Below, one piece after another: positions 43,391 to 52,998 of a stretch of 64,000 bases of DNA. Location: the NCBI GenBank assembly GCA_963834305.1, contig CAWIAX010000002.1, positions 992,001 through 1,056,000 on the forward strand. Reading direction: 5' to 3'. Each line of letters opens with the position of its first letter. Positions within the stretch are counted from its first letter, which is position 1. The notes under the pieces were generated by a model. It did not search any database. It was not told where the DNA came from and worked only from the letters and a program-made list of their open reading frames with translations. Source of the DNA: JACCXG01 sp963834305 (GTDB lineage Bacteria > Acidobacteriota > Vicinamibacteria > Vicinamibacterales > 2-12-FULL-66-21). A program made the position numbers and the translations under genes.

Positions 43391-44440
43391 ATGAAACTCC
43401 TTGTTACTGGCGGTGCGGGCTTCATCGGGTCGGCGTTCGTGCGCTACGTCCTGTCAACCCGCGCCGATACGTCGATCGTGACGCTGGATGCGCTGACCTA
43501 CGCCGGCAACATGGAGAATCTGGCCGCGGTCGCCGACAATCCGCGGCATCGGTTCGTGCACGGCGACATTCGGGATACGGCGCTCATCACGGAGTTGCTC
43601 GCGGAGGACCGCACGGACGCCATCGTTCATTTCGCTGCGGAGTCGCACGTGGATCGGAGCATCCTGACCCCAGACAGCGCGATCGACACCAACGTCCGGG
43701 GAACCTGCAGCCTGCTCGAGGCCGCACGCGCGGCGCGGGTTTCCCGGTTCCTGCATGTGTCGACAGACGAGGTCTATGGAGACATCGACGAACCGCTCGA
43801 AGCGGACGAAACCTTTCCGCTGAAGCCGAGCAGTCCGTATGCCGCTTCCAAGGCCGCATCGGACCTCCTGGCGCTCGCTTACGTCCGGACCTACGGCCTG
43901 CCGGTCATCGTCACTCGCGCGTCGAACAATTACGGTCCCTACCAGTTTCCAGAGAAACTGATCCCGCTCATGATCTCCAACGCCCTCGACGGATCCTCCC
44001 TGCCGGTCTACGGGGATGGCCGTCAGGTGCGGGACTGGCTCTACGTGGACGACCACTGCCGTGCACTGCTCGCGGTGCTCGAACGCGGGCGGGTAGGCGA
44101 AGTGTACAACGTGGCGGGGGCGTGCCATCTCCCCAACCTCGACGTGATCACTCGTCTGCTGCAGATCGTTGGCGCATCGGAGGCGCTGATTACGCGAGTC
44201 GCTGATCGTCCAGGACACGACCGGCGCTACGCGCTCACGGGCGAGAAGCTCGCCAGGGAGACGGGCTTCGTACCCGAGGTCCCGTTCGAGGAAGGCCTGG
44301 CGCGTACCGTGCGGTGGTATCAGGAGAACGGCGACTGGATCAGGCGGGTGAAGTCCGGCGCCTATCGCGAGTATTACGCCGACAACTACGCGTGGCGTCA
44401 GTCCGGCGAGACTGTGATGCCAGCCGGAGCACGGAAGTGA
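43391..44440 (+). CDS. rfbB: dTDP-glucose 4,6-dehydratase
   Basis: Second step of dTDP-L-rhamnose synthesis. The 349-residue SDR has the NAD motif TGGAGFIGS, HFAAESHVDRSI, the catalytic segment STDEVYGDI (Thr-Asp-Glu), SPYAASKAASD (Tyr-x3-Lys) and TRASNNYGPYQFPEKLIPLMI. These match RfbB rather than other epimerases. It lies between the TPR lipoprotein gene and rfbD on the plus strand, with rfbC and rfbA convergent. Confidence 0.95.
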   Translation: MKLLVTGGAGFIGSAFVRYVLSTRADTSIVTLDALTYAGNMENLAAVADNPRHRFVHGDIRDTALITELLAEDRTDAIVHFAAESHVDRSILTPDSAIDTNVRGTCSLLEAARAARVSRFLHVSTDEVYGDIDEPLEADETFPLKPSSPYAASKAASDLLALAYVRTYGLPVIVTRASNNYGPYQFPEKLIPLMISNALDGSSLPVYGDGRQVRDWLYVDDHCRALLAVLERGRVGEVYNVAGACHLPNLDVITRLLQIVGASEALITRVADRPGHDRRYALTGEKLARETGFVPEVPFEEGLARTVRWYQENGDWIRRVKSGAYREYYADNYAWRQSGETVMPAGARK

Positions 44441-44460
44441 GGGCGTCAGCCAGCCGAGCG

Positions 44461-45377
44461 ATGCGAATCGTACTCGCCGGCTCACAAGGCCGGCTCGGGT
44501 CGGCGCTTGCGGTCGAATTGCAGGCGGCGGGGCACGAAGTCGCCTGCCTGTCGCATTCGAATCTCGACATCACGAAGGCCAGTCAGGTCTGTGACGTGCT
44601 GCAGCGCCTCGCGCCTGAAGCGATCGTCAACTGCAGCGCCTATAACGCCGTGGATGCGGCCGAGTCGAACGAGAACCTCGCGTTTGCCGTGAATGCCACC
44701 GGGCCGGCGGTGCTGGCTCGAGCTGCCGCGGCACTGGGCGCCCGCCTCGTGCACTACAGCAGTGATTTCGTGTTCGATGGAATGGCCAGTGACGCGTACA
44801 CCGAGGAGGCGCTTCCGCGTCCACTGAGCGTCTATGGCGCCTCGAAGCTGGCGGGCGAGCAGGCCGTCCAGACGCTCCCACAACACTACATCGTCCGGGT
44901 TGCAAGCCTGTTCGGCGGGTCTGACTCAGGGCCACGGGCAACCGTCGACTACATCGCCGCCACCCTGTCGTCTGGACTGCCTGTCCGCGCTATCGTCGAT
45001 CGCACCGTAACCCCCAGCTACGTGGCCGATGTCGTGCGCGCAACGCGTGCAATGCTCGAGGAAGACGTGCCGTTCGGCATTTATCACTGCGTTGCGTCCG
45101 GCACGACCAACTGGTACGAGCTCGCCCAGGAGATCGCGGAGGCAGCTTGCCGCCGATGCCGAGATCCTGCCCGTGAGGGCGGTGGAGTTTCCGACCGTCG
45201 CCCGCCGCCCTCAGTTCTGCGCCCTGTCGAACCGCAAGCTGCGTTCTGCCGGCATCGCGATGCCGCACTGGACGCAAGCGCTTGCCCACCACCTTCGCAC
45301 CAGGCGTGGCGGCAAGACACCCTGCGTCTGCTCCGCCGGCGCAGGTCGCCTGGCAGCGGACGTCAGTCAGGGGCTGA
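44461..45377 (+). CDS. rfbD: dTDP-4-dehydrorhamnose reductase, frameshifted
   Basis: Last step of dTDP-L-rhamnose synthesis. Motifs are LAGSQGRLGSAL (nucleotide binding), NCSAYNAVDAAE, HYSSDFVFDG, PLSVYGASKLAGEQ (Tyr-x3-Lys) and VRVASLFG. One extra base near 45143 moves the C-terminus to another frame (VEFPTVARRPQFCALSNRKLRSAGIAMPHWTQALAHHL), which is the normal RmlD ending. The exact stop is uncertain; 45377 is the nearest stop after this segment, in the third frame. It is convergent with rfbC. Confidence 0.85.
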
Positions 45378-45902
45378 CAGGGCGGGCCAGCGGCTGTCGC
45401 GCTCGGACAGCTGCGGCGAGGCCACCGGCCAGGGAATGTTCAGCAGCGGATCGTTCCACAGCGCGCCCCATTCCAATGCAGGGGCATACTCCTCCGTCGT
45501 CTTGTAGACGACCTCAGCTTCCTCGCTGACCACGCAGAATCCGTGCGCGTAGCCTGCCGGGATGAACAGCGACCGGCGGTTCTCGCCGGTGAGCGTCACG
45601 CTGGTCCAGCGGCGGAACGTCGGCGATTCCGGCCGGATGTCCACCGCCACGTCGAACACTTCGCCGCTGAGTGCGCGAACGAGTTTTGCCTGGGCCCGCG
45701 GGGCGCGCTGCAGATGCAGCCCGCGGAGCGTGCCGCGGACGGATCGCGATTGATTCTCCTGCACGAAATGGACGTCGATGCCGGCGGCCGCAAAATCTGA
45801 TCGCTTGTAGGTCTCCATGAAGAGCCCGCGGCCATCTGGGAATACCTTCGGCTCGATGATCACCACGCCTGGAAGTGCTGTCGTCTGAAAGCTGAACGGC
45901 AT
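45363..45902 (-). CDS. rfbC: dTDP-4-dehydrorhamnose 3,5-epimerase
   Basis: 179-residue cupin. Diagnostic residues are the catalytic His in RGTLRGLHLQ, VQENQSRS, the dimer strand GEVFDVAVDIRPESPTFRRW, FIPAGYAHGFCVVSEEAEVVYKTTEEYAP (His and Tyr of the active site) and the ending WNDPLLNIPWP. It follows rfbA by 16 bases on the minus strand. Confidence 0.95.
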   Translation of the reverse strand: MPFSFQTTALPGVVIIEPKVFPDGRGLFMETYKRSDFAAAGIDVHFVQENQSRSVRGTLRGLHLQRAPRAQAKLVRALSGEVFDVAVDIRPESPTFRRWTSVTLTGENRRSLFIPAGYAHGFCVVSEEAEVVYKTTEEYAPALEWGALWNDPLLNIPWPVASPQLSERDSRWPALSAPD

Positions 45903-45918
45903 CAGGCTTTGGGTTCGG

Positions 45919-46794
45919 TTACAGACCGTCCTCGAGGAGCCGCAGGAGATACTGCCCGTAGGAGCTTCCCTTCATCGCACGGGCGAGGCGCTCGAGGTCG
46001 GCGGCACTGATGTAGCGAAGACGGTACGCGATCTCCTCCGGGCAGCCAATCATCAGCCCCTGGCGCTCCTCGACGGCCTGGACGTAGTTGCTGGCCTGCA
46101 CCAGTGACTCGTGTGTGCCAGTGTCGAGCCAGGCAACGCCCCTGGGTAGCCGCTCGACGCATAACTGTCCGCGCTGGAGATACGCACGGTTGACGTCGGT
46201 GATCTCGAGCTCGCCACGGGCCGAAGGGCGCAGGCCGGCGGCGATATCAAGCACCTGATTGTCGAAGAAATAGAGACCGGTGACAGCGTAGGAAGATTTC
46301 GGGTGCGCGGGCTTTTCCTCGAGGCCGACGGCCCGGCCGTGCGCGTCGAATTCCACCACGCCGTAGCGCTCAGGGTCCCGGACCTGATACCCGAATACCG
46401 TCGCGCCTTCGTGCCGACCGGCCGCGCTGCGCAGGTAGTCGGTCAGATGCGCGCCGTAGAAGATGTTGTCGCCGAGCGCCAGGGAGACGCGGTCGCCGCC
46501 GACGAACTCACGGCCAATCAGGAATGCCTGGGCCAGCCCCTCAGGGGCGGGCTGAACGGCGTACTCGATCGACAGCCCGATATCGTCGCCTGTACCGAGA
46601 AGCCGCTTGAACGCGTCCTGCTCGTGCGGCGTCGTGATGACCAGGATCTCGCGAATCCCGGCGAGCATCAAGGTGGAGAGCGGGTAGTAGAGAAGTGGCT
46701 TGTTGTAGATCGGGATCAATTGCTTGCTGACCCCCTTCGTGAGGGGGTGCAGCCGCGTCCCGGAGCCGCCGGCCAGGATGATGCCTTTCAGCAT
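45919..46794 (-). CDS. rfbA: Glucose-1-phosphate thymidylyltransferase
   Basis: First step of dTDP-sugar synthesis. The 291 residues contain the nucleotidyl motif ILAGGSGTRLHPLTKGVSKQLIPIYNKPLLYYPLSTLMLAGI, the metal Asp in LALGDNIFYG, VVEFDAHGRAVGLEEKPAHPKSSYAVTGLYFFDNQV and AWLDTGTHESL, as in RmlA. It overlaps the end of the galT-like gene by seven bases, so the two are co-transcribed. Confidence 0.95.
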   Translation of the reverse strand: MLKGIILAGGSGTRLHPLTKGVSKQLIPIYNKPLLYYPLSTLMLAGIREILVITTPHEQDAFKRLLGTGDDIGLSIEYAVQPAPEGLAQAFLIGREFVGGDRVSLALGDNIFYGAHLTDYLRSAAGRHEGATVFGYQVRDPERYGVVEFDAHGRAVGLEEKPAHPKSSYAVTGLYFFDNQVLDIAAGLRPSARGELEITDVNRAYLQRGQLCVERLPRGVAWLDTGTHESLVQASNYVQAVEERQGLMIGCPEEIAYRLRYISAADLERLARAMKGSSYGQYLLRLLEDGL

Positions 46795-47849
46795 CCCGCC
46801 GCGCATTCCTCGCTGCTCTGCTGGCGCGACGTGCAGTCGTCGGCGAGGACAGAGCGGAGGCGCATCGCCGCGGTCTCCGGCGCAACGTCGACAATGAAGA
46901 CCCCGCTGCCGAGCTCGAAGCCCGACGCCGTATTCAACCGGGGAAGAATCTCGAGCCGCCAATGAAACGACCGACTGACGTCGTGCGGCGCCCGCGGCGG
47001 AGCGGTCTGCAGCACGAGGTTATAGGGAAACCTTCCCAGCAGCTGATGAAATGAGGAGAGCGCGCGGCTCACGAGCGAAGCCAGGCTCGCGAGGTGCGTC
47101 GGGGTCAGGTGGCTGAAGTCGTGTACGTGGGCTTTGGGCACGATCCATGTCTCGTACGGGAACCGGGGTGCAAAACTGGCCAGGGCCACAAAGTCTTCAT
47201 TCTGCAGGATTACGCGCTGTCCGGCGTCCAGCTCCTCAGCAAGCATCTCGCAGGTCGGACACTGCCCCCGCTCCCGGCGGTATGTCGTCGCCGCGACGAG
47301 TTCGTTGGCGAGCCGTCCTGAGACTAGAGGGAGCGCTACGACCTGCGAGTGCGCATGGTCCTGCGAGGCGCCTGCCAGGCTCCCCTCGTTCCTGAAGATG
47401 GCCACACTTTCGACGCCTGGGCAGGCGCTGAGCGTTACCAGGCGGGAGCGGTACACCTCCAGGACAGCGGCCAGCTCACCCGCGTCATAGTCGGCCATGC
47501 GGCGTTCGTGCGCCGGCGTTTCAACGATGACCTCGTGGATTCCGATCGGAGCGGACTGCTGGAACGGAGGACTCGCGGCGCGGTCCGTGCGCATACCCAG
47601 CCGCAGGGCCGGATACTTGTTGCGGACGACCCTGATGTCCCAGCCAGGTGAGTCGCGCGGGCTGCCGTCCCGTCGGACGGCGAAGACCTCTGGTTCGGTC
47701 TCCCGCTCATTGCCTGGACAGAAATGACAAGGAGGGCGGGGGCCGCCCGGCGCATGCGCAGCACCGTTTGGCCGGGCTCGCCGTCCTGGAGCCACGATTG
47801 ACCAGGGACCGGCTGGAAGAGCGCGCCGCAGGGCATGAACTTCTTTCAT
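46788..47849 (-). CDS. galT: Galactose-1-phosphate uridylyltransferase-like protein
   Basis: 353 residues of the HIT-superfamily GalT branch. Two zinc-type cysteine pairs are visible (CHFCPGNE and QCPTCEM). The nucleotidyl-transfer site reads SQDHAHSQVVALP, where classical GalT has His-Pro-His; the first of the pair is followed by Ala here. Further family segments are VRNKYPALR, HEVIVETPAHERRMADYDAGELAAVLEVYRSR and RSFHWRLEILPRLNTASGFELGSG. It links galactose-1-phosphate or another sugar-1-phosphate to nucleotide sugar pools. It overlaps rfbA. Confidence 0.85.
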   Translation of the reverse strand: MKEVHALRRALPAGPWSIVAPGRRARPNGAAHAPGGPRPPCHFCPGNERETEPEVFAVRRDGSPRDSPGWDIRVVRNKYPALRLGMRTDRAASPPFQQSAPIGIHEVIVETPAHERRMADYDAGELAAVLEVYRSRLVTLSACPGVESVAIFRNEGSLAGASQDHAHSQVVALPLVSGRLANELVAATTYRRERGQCPTCEMLAEELDAGQRVILQNEDFVALASFAPRFPYETWIVPKAHVHDFSHLTPTHLASLASLVSRALSSFHQLLGRFPYNLVLQTAPPRAPHDVSRSFHWRLEILPRLNTASGFELGSGVFIVDVAPETAAMRLRSVLADDCTSRQQSSEECAAGC

Positions 47850-47871
47850 GTTCGGATTGTTGCTGCCGGCG

Positions 47872-49097
47872 TCAGAGAGGAACAATCTCGGCGTGCACGT
47901 CCATCCCCGAGAGCCTGGCACCAATCTCCTTGGTGTAGACGCCGTTCATAGCCACAACTACATCCGGCTGGTAGTCTCGCAACGACTCCGGGGGGCTGAC
48001 GACATGGCCGGTGCCCGGAAGGAACTTGCCGACCTTGTGTGGATTGATGTCGACCACCCGTTCAATCTCGGACGACAGGCCACAGGACGTCAGGAGCGCG
48101 ACAGCTTTGGAGCCAGCTCCCCAGAGCACGGGCTTCCGTCCTTCGGCTGCATAGGCCCGAATCCGATCGCGCCAGGCCGCCACATCCTTCGGACACCTCC
48201 TCCCGAAACCGCGCGACTTCATTCGCCGTCGTCTCGAGGTCGTCTTCGATTGGCAACCGAGGAACGGTGCGCTCGTCGACGGGACGGGCCGTGATCCAGA
48301 GGTACTGATCGGCGAAGTCCCTGACCAGCTCGACGATCTCGAACCCGGTCGAACGGAACAGGCGCGCCAGGCTGCCGGCGGTCAGATAGGTGCAATGTTC
48401 GTAATAGATGTCCCAGAACGCCCGCTCGCGCAGGACACGCGTCATGTCCGGCACTTCAAGGAAGACGAGCGTGTCTTTGCGAGGCCCGATGACTCTACGT
48501 ACCATCCGCATGAAGTCGCGAGTCGGCTGGATATGCTCGAGCGTGTGCCGGCAGACAACAACCTCTCCGGGCAGGTGGGCGTAGCTCTCGGAATACAGGT
48601 CTCGAATGAACTGCACCTTTTCGGCGCCGGGGCCCTGCAGCCGGCCCGGAATGCACCCGGGGTCGATGCCGATGCCCTCGTTGTCTCCTGCCGCACACAG
48701 CAACTGCAGGAACTCCCCTTTTCCGCACCCAATCTCGATGACATGCTTCCGGCGAATGTCGTAATCGCGCACGAGCCGCTCGACGAGCTGTCTGGCCCAT
48801 CCATCGAAGACCGGCGAGAAGTGTTGCGTCTCCTCAAAGTCAGGCGAGTACTGGTTCAGTGAGATATCAAACAGCGTATTCGTGATGAAGCCGCATCCCT
48901 GACAGAATCCCAGCCGGAGGTCACCGCGTGGAAAGGAGCGCGCCTGCTCCTGCGTGTGCATGAGCATCACACTGTGCGACGGGATGTTCACGACCTCGTA
49001 GAACGGTGCCAGGCCAGTACCGCCACAGTTGGGGCAGGTATTCAGTCCCAGCTGCGATTCCTTCATTGACGGCTGGCTTTGTACTTGCGATTTCATT
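47872..49097 (-). CDS. SAM-dependent sugar C-methyltransferase-like protein, one frameshift
   Basis: About 408 residues. The N-terminal zinc-binding part has CPNCGGTG and CQGCGFITN. The Rossmann methyltransferase core has VIEIGCGKGEFLQLLC and VVCRHTLEHIQPTRDFM. The C-terminal domain has KPVLWGAGSKAVALL and VVDINPHKVGKFLPGTGHVVSPPESLRDYQPDVVV. This matches C-methyltransferases of deoxysugar pathways (Methyltransf_13/Methyltransf_14). An extra base near 48200 splits it. ATG 49097 follows GGGGGAG. It is paralogous to the gene at 55493 and more distantly to that at 50710. Confidence 0.83.
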
Positions 49098-50676
49098 GAC
49101 GACGTCTCCCCCGCGGCCACGTCAGCTTGCGGCAATTTGCGGCGTGGGGATGGGGACGATGAACTGGCCTCCCCGTGTTCGATATTCGCTCGTGAGGCTG
49201 CAATTGTTGCCCTCGTCGTGGCCCGTTCCGACGAGGTATCGAGCGTGGACACGCTAAACCCATCCTGTCCAGCACGGGCGACGCCGGAGTCGTACACGAA
49301 GGCTGCCCCCTCCCAGTTCAGCCACTGATAGCGAACGCCCGAATTGGGCGCCCGCAGCGTGACGCCGTCAACGCCATCGAAATAGTCCGCGCTCGGCAAG
49401 CCTTCGAGCACATCGCGGAGTGACCAGGACCTGAAGGTAGGCAGACCTCCGTTCGCGAGCACGCCCCAGCCTGTGGCGTGCATGAACTGCTGGTCGCCGC
49501 CGTCCATGACGTGAACGCCATTGACGGTCAGGAAGATCCCGTCATCCGGGCGCGTGACTAATCGAACGACATCACCTGCCTGCATGATTGTCGGCGTTCG
49601 CGAAATGTAGAACTGGATGTCCTGGCGGACGCCTCCCACTACTTTCTCGACGCGGTACGTCCCATTTTCGGCGCTCGCGACTCGATAGTAATTGTTCTCG
49701 TCAACAACCAAGAGATCATCGTACTTCGTTCCAGGCGTGTTGTACGTCGAGAAGCCTACCCCCCTCGCTGCTTCATTGAACGAGTCCGACGCACGAACAA
49801 CGGTGGTCCCGTTCACAGAGCACTCGATCTGCTCGAGCCAGTACACGCAACGTACACCATCGCCGGCGGCAGGCATGACTTAGAGAGAACAGGATAAATC
49901 GTCGCACCCTGGACGCGGATGCGTTGCAACTGGTAGCCTTCACCATGCCAGCGCCCGAAGCGCCAATAGTTGGCCGCATCCGACAACCGGAACACCACCC
50001 AGAATTCATCTGACGGCGCAACGATCTTGGCGCTCAGATCGCCGGCGCCGGAATCCGAAACGAGCGTCGCCAGTGTGAACCCAGGGCCAGAAACGATCGT
50101 GTCGTCGTTCACGTAGAACGCTCCCCAATGGGCCGTCCAGGGCTTCCCGGAATCTGCCACCGTCAGCGGGCCGTCTGGCCGGTTGAACCCGTCTGCCGCC
50201 CAAGGACCCGCCCGAACCGCGCATGCGAGCACATCACCGTCGGAGGGATATATCGTGGACAGTTGATCGACAGCAGGAGTGCCAAGGGCGTTGTTCTGCA
50301 CCTCTTGCAGCGAATACGGCTGCCCGGCGAAAGCTCCAAAGCGCCAATAGTTCGAGCCGTCGGCGAGTCGCAGCACTACCCCGAATTCTGGCACGGCGAC
50401 GGCGACGCGCAGTTCGAGGTTCACGGAGGACGTGCCCGCGTCTATTGCGGCAAGGCCAAAGCCAGGCCCCATCGCCGCCTGCCCTTCCGCGACATGAATT
50501 GAACCCGCGTAGACCGTCCATAAGTGGCCGCTCGAGGAAGTGCTGAGCGCCGCAGTGTCGGGGCGGTTGAAGTCGTCGATGATCTGGGATTGTCTGGCTA
50601 GAACGGCGCTCGGCGCCATGGCGGCGAGGGCGAACACGAAGGCGGCGACGAAGACAACCGCGCCCGTCAGGCACAC
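49098..50676 (-). CDS. Secreted protein with three jellyroll (LamG-like) domains, frameshifted
   Basis: About 525 residues with a signal peptide (VVFVAAFVFALAAMAPSAVLA). It carries three concanavalin-like domains that start DDFNRPDTAALSTSSSGHLW, DGFNRPDGPLTVADSGKPW and SDSFNEAARGVGFSTYNT. One extra base near 49880 moves the third domain to another frame. The C-terminus is Ser/Ala-rich. As sequenced, the frame runs without a stop into the next gene, so the true end is not certain. A GTG start at 50676 is taken; ATG 50692 or 50701 would fit if one base upstream is an error. It may bind surface glycans. Confidence 0.68.
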
Positions 50677-50709
50677 GCGGGACGGAAAACATCGCTGACA
50701 TCAGGTGGT

Positions 50710-51897
50710 TTATGCCCCGATACTCGCTTGCTGGCGCATGACCTCGTCTTTGAAGTTCCAGGCCAGGAGCAGCACGTAGTCCGGCGCGGGCGACTCGAGG
50801 AGCCGGGCCGTGTCAAAGATGGGCAGGTGGACGCCGGGCATGAACTTGCCCTGCTTGTGCTTGTTGCGGTCGACGACGTAGTCGAGCAGCTGCCCGTCGA
50901 TTCCAGCGGAATTGAGCAGGATGGCCCCTTTGGCAGCTGCCGCGTAGCCGGCGATGCGCTTTCCGTCGGCCTTCAGCTGTCGCAGAAGCTCCCCAAGCGA
51001 CTGCTGGACGGAGCGCACGCGGGCCGCGAAGTCCTGGTAGTACTCGGCGCGGTCGAGCCCCAGCTCCTGCTCCTCGCGAAGCAGCTGCTGCACCGCCTGA
51101 GAAGGCACGCCCGCGCGCTGCACGAACATCCGGAGCGAGCCGCCGTGTGTGGGCAGACGCCGCACGTCCACCAGCACTAGACCGTGGCGGGCGAAGAGCT
51201 GCGAGACGGCCGTGACCGAAAAATAGCAGAGGTGCTCGTGGTAGATGGTGTCGAACTCGCAGTGGTCGATGAGGTCGCGGACGTATGGCGCCTCGATCAC
51301 CGCAACCCCGTCGTCCTTCAGAAGGGTGCGGATGCCATCCACGACGCCCTGCAGATCCGCCACATGCGCCAGCACGTTATTGGCGTGGATGACGTCGGCG
51401 CGCTTGCCTTCGGCGGCGAGCGTCTCAGCCAGAGCCCGGCCGAAGAATCCCTGGTGTACGGCGACACCCACCTGCCGGGCGGCAGCCGCCGGCCCGGGGG
51501 CGGGATCGATGCCGAGCACGGGCACACCGCGTTCGACATAGTTCTTCAGCAGATATCCGTCGTTTGACGCGATTTCGACGACCAGGCTGTCAGGCCCGAG
51601 CGCCCGTGTCTCCATGAGCTCGAGCGCGTTGTCCCGGCAGTGCCGGAGCCAGGCGTCGGAGAACGACGAAAAATACGGATAATCCGCGCCGAACAGAATC
51701 TCGGGATCGACCGTTTCACGAATCTGGACCAACGAACATTCGGGACAGAAGACCACGGTAAGCGGAAACCGTTTCTCATGCTCCTTCAGCTGGGCCTCGG
51801 ACAGCAGACCGTCCGACAGCGGCATGTCACCAAACGCCAGCACCTCCGAGCGGTCGGGGTTGCCGCAGGCGCGGCACCCGGGACTGTCGCTATACAC
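50710..51897 (-). CDS. Deoxysugar C-methyltransferase-like protein
   Basis: 395 residues. The three parts are a zinc-binding N-terminus (GCRACGN..FCPECSLVQ), a SAM-binding core (LVVEIASNDGYLLKNYVERGVPVLGIDPA; HANNVLAHVADLQ) and a Methyltransf_14 C-terminus (RIAGYAAAAKGAILLNSAGIDGQLLDYVVDRNKHKQGKFMPGVHLPI). Motifs IEAPYVRDLIDHCEFDTIYHEHLCYFS and PTHGGSLRMF match the NovU/TylCIII-like branch. GTG 51897 overlaps the stop of the epimerase gene. It would add a branch methyl to a 4-keto sugar nucleotide. Confidence 0.88.
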   Translation of the reverse strand: MYSDSPGCRACGNPDRSEVLAFGDMPLSDGLLSEAQLKEHEKRFPLTVVFCPECSLVQIRETVDPEILFGADYPYFSSFSDAWLRHCRDNALELMETRALGPDSLVVEIASNDGYLLKNYVERGVPVLGIDPAPGPAAAARQVGVAVHQGFFGRALAETLAAEGKRADVIHANNVLAHVADLQGVVDGIRTLLKDDGVAVIEAPYVRDLIDHCEFDTIYHEHLCYFSVTAVSQLFARHGLVLVDVRRLPTHGGSLRMFVQRAGVPSQAVQQLLREEQELGLDRAEYYQDFAARVRSVQQSLGELLRQLKADGKRIAGYAAAAKGAILLNSAGIDGQLLDYVVDRNKHKQGKFMPGVHLPIFDTARLLESPAPDYVLLLAWNFKDEVMRQQASIGA

Positions 51898-52954
51898 AGG
51901 CAACCCCCGTCGAAGCCTCGGCCCGCGCGCCGGTCCAGCGCATGTTGGCATCGAGGCGATTCTGACTCTGGAGCTGCTTGATGGTGCCGATCCGCAGCCA
52001 TTTCGGTCCGAGGAAGTCCTCCCGGGTCGTCCGCTCTCGCATATAGGCGTCCCGCAGCTCCTCGACGCCGGCGCGCACGGTCCACTTCGGCTGGTACTCC
52101 TTGATCAGCGTCTCGATCTTCGAGCAGTCGACCTGGTAGCAGCGAAGGTCAGGACCGGCGCCTTCGGCGTAGCGAACGTTGGTGCCTGGGATGGCCTCGG
52201 CCACCATCGTGACGATGTCCCGGACTTGATAGTTCTCCTGGGTCCGGCCGACATTGAAGGCCTGGTTGTGCACCAGCTCGCGCGGCGCGTGCAGCAGCGA
52301 GACGTACGCGCGCGAGATGTCTTCGATGTGGACCAGCGGGCGCCACGGCGTACCATCGCTCTTGACGTAGATCTCCCCCTGCGTCAACGCGTAGCCCACG
52401 AGGTTGTTGACGACCAGGTCGGCGCGCAGCCGGCGCGAGACGCCGTAGGCAGTCGCCGAGCGCAGGTAGATCGGGCTGAAGGTATCATCGGCCAGCGCCG
52501 AGATGTCACGCTCCGAGCGGACCTTCGATTCGCCGTAAGGCGTAACCGGATTGAATGGAGCGGTCTCGGTGACCTTCCCGAGCGCCCCGGCGGCGCCGTA
52601 CAGGCTGCATGACGACGCGTAGAGGAAACGCGCGACGCCGGCGGCCTTGGCGTTCCGGGCCAGCCGCGCGGACGCGAGGTGATTGATGTCGTAGGTGCAG
52701 TCGGCGTTGAAATCCCCGAGCGGATCGTTCGAGATGCCGGCGAGGTGAAACACCGCGTCGAAGCCGCGCAACGCCTCGACTGGCACATCACGAACGTCAT
52801 ACGGCAGCGTCGGGAAGACCGGCGGCACTCCGCCGAAGTTTCCGGTCGCAAACAGATCAGTGTCGAGCCCAACCACCTCGTGTCCAGCGTTGTGGAGCAT
52901 CGGTCCGAGAACGGTGCCGATGTAGCCGAGATGTCCCGTAAGCAGGACTTTCAC
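51890..52954 (-). CDS. Extended SDR sugar-nucleotide epimerase/dehydratase
   Basis: 354 residues. NAD motif TGHLGYIGTVLGP, FHLAGISNDPLGD, SSCSLYGAAG, TPYGESKVRSERDI (Tyr-x3-Lys) and LRSATAYGVSRRLRADLVVNNLVG. This pattern fits NAD-dependent epimerase/dehydratases acting with C-methyltransferases on CDP- or dTDP-hexoses. It is followed by such a methyltransferase and preceded by rfbF. The exact substrate is unclear. Confidence 0.85.
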   Translation of the reverse strand: MKVLLTGHLGYIGTVLGPMLHNAGHEVVGLDTDLFATGNFGGVPPVFPTLPYDVRDVPVEALRGFDAVFHLAGISNDPLGDFNADCTYDINHLASARLARNAKAAGVARFLYASSCSLYGAAGALGKVTETAPFNPVTPYGESKVRSERDISALADDTFSPIYLRSATAYGVSRRLRADLVVNNLVGYALTQGEIYVKSDGTPWRPLVHIEDISRAYVSLLHAPRELVHNQAFNVGRTQENYQVRDIVTMVAEAIPGTNVRYAEGAGPDLRCYQVDCSKIETLIKEYQPKWTVRAGVEELRDAYMRERTTREDFLGPKWLRIGTIKQLQSQNRLDANMRWTGARAEASTGVACV

Positions 52955-52998
52955 ACGTGCCTCCTTAGTGCCTTTGTTGATTCAGGACCGGGTGGTTC

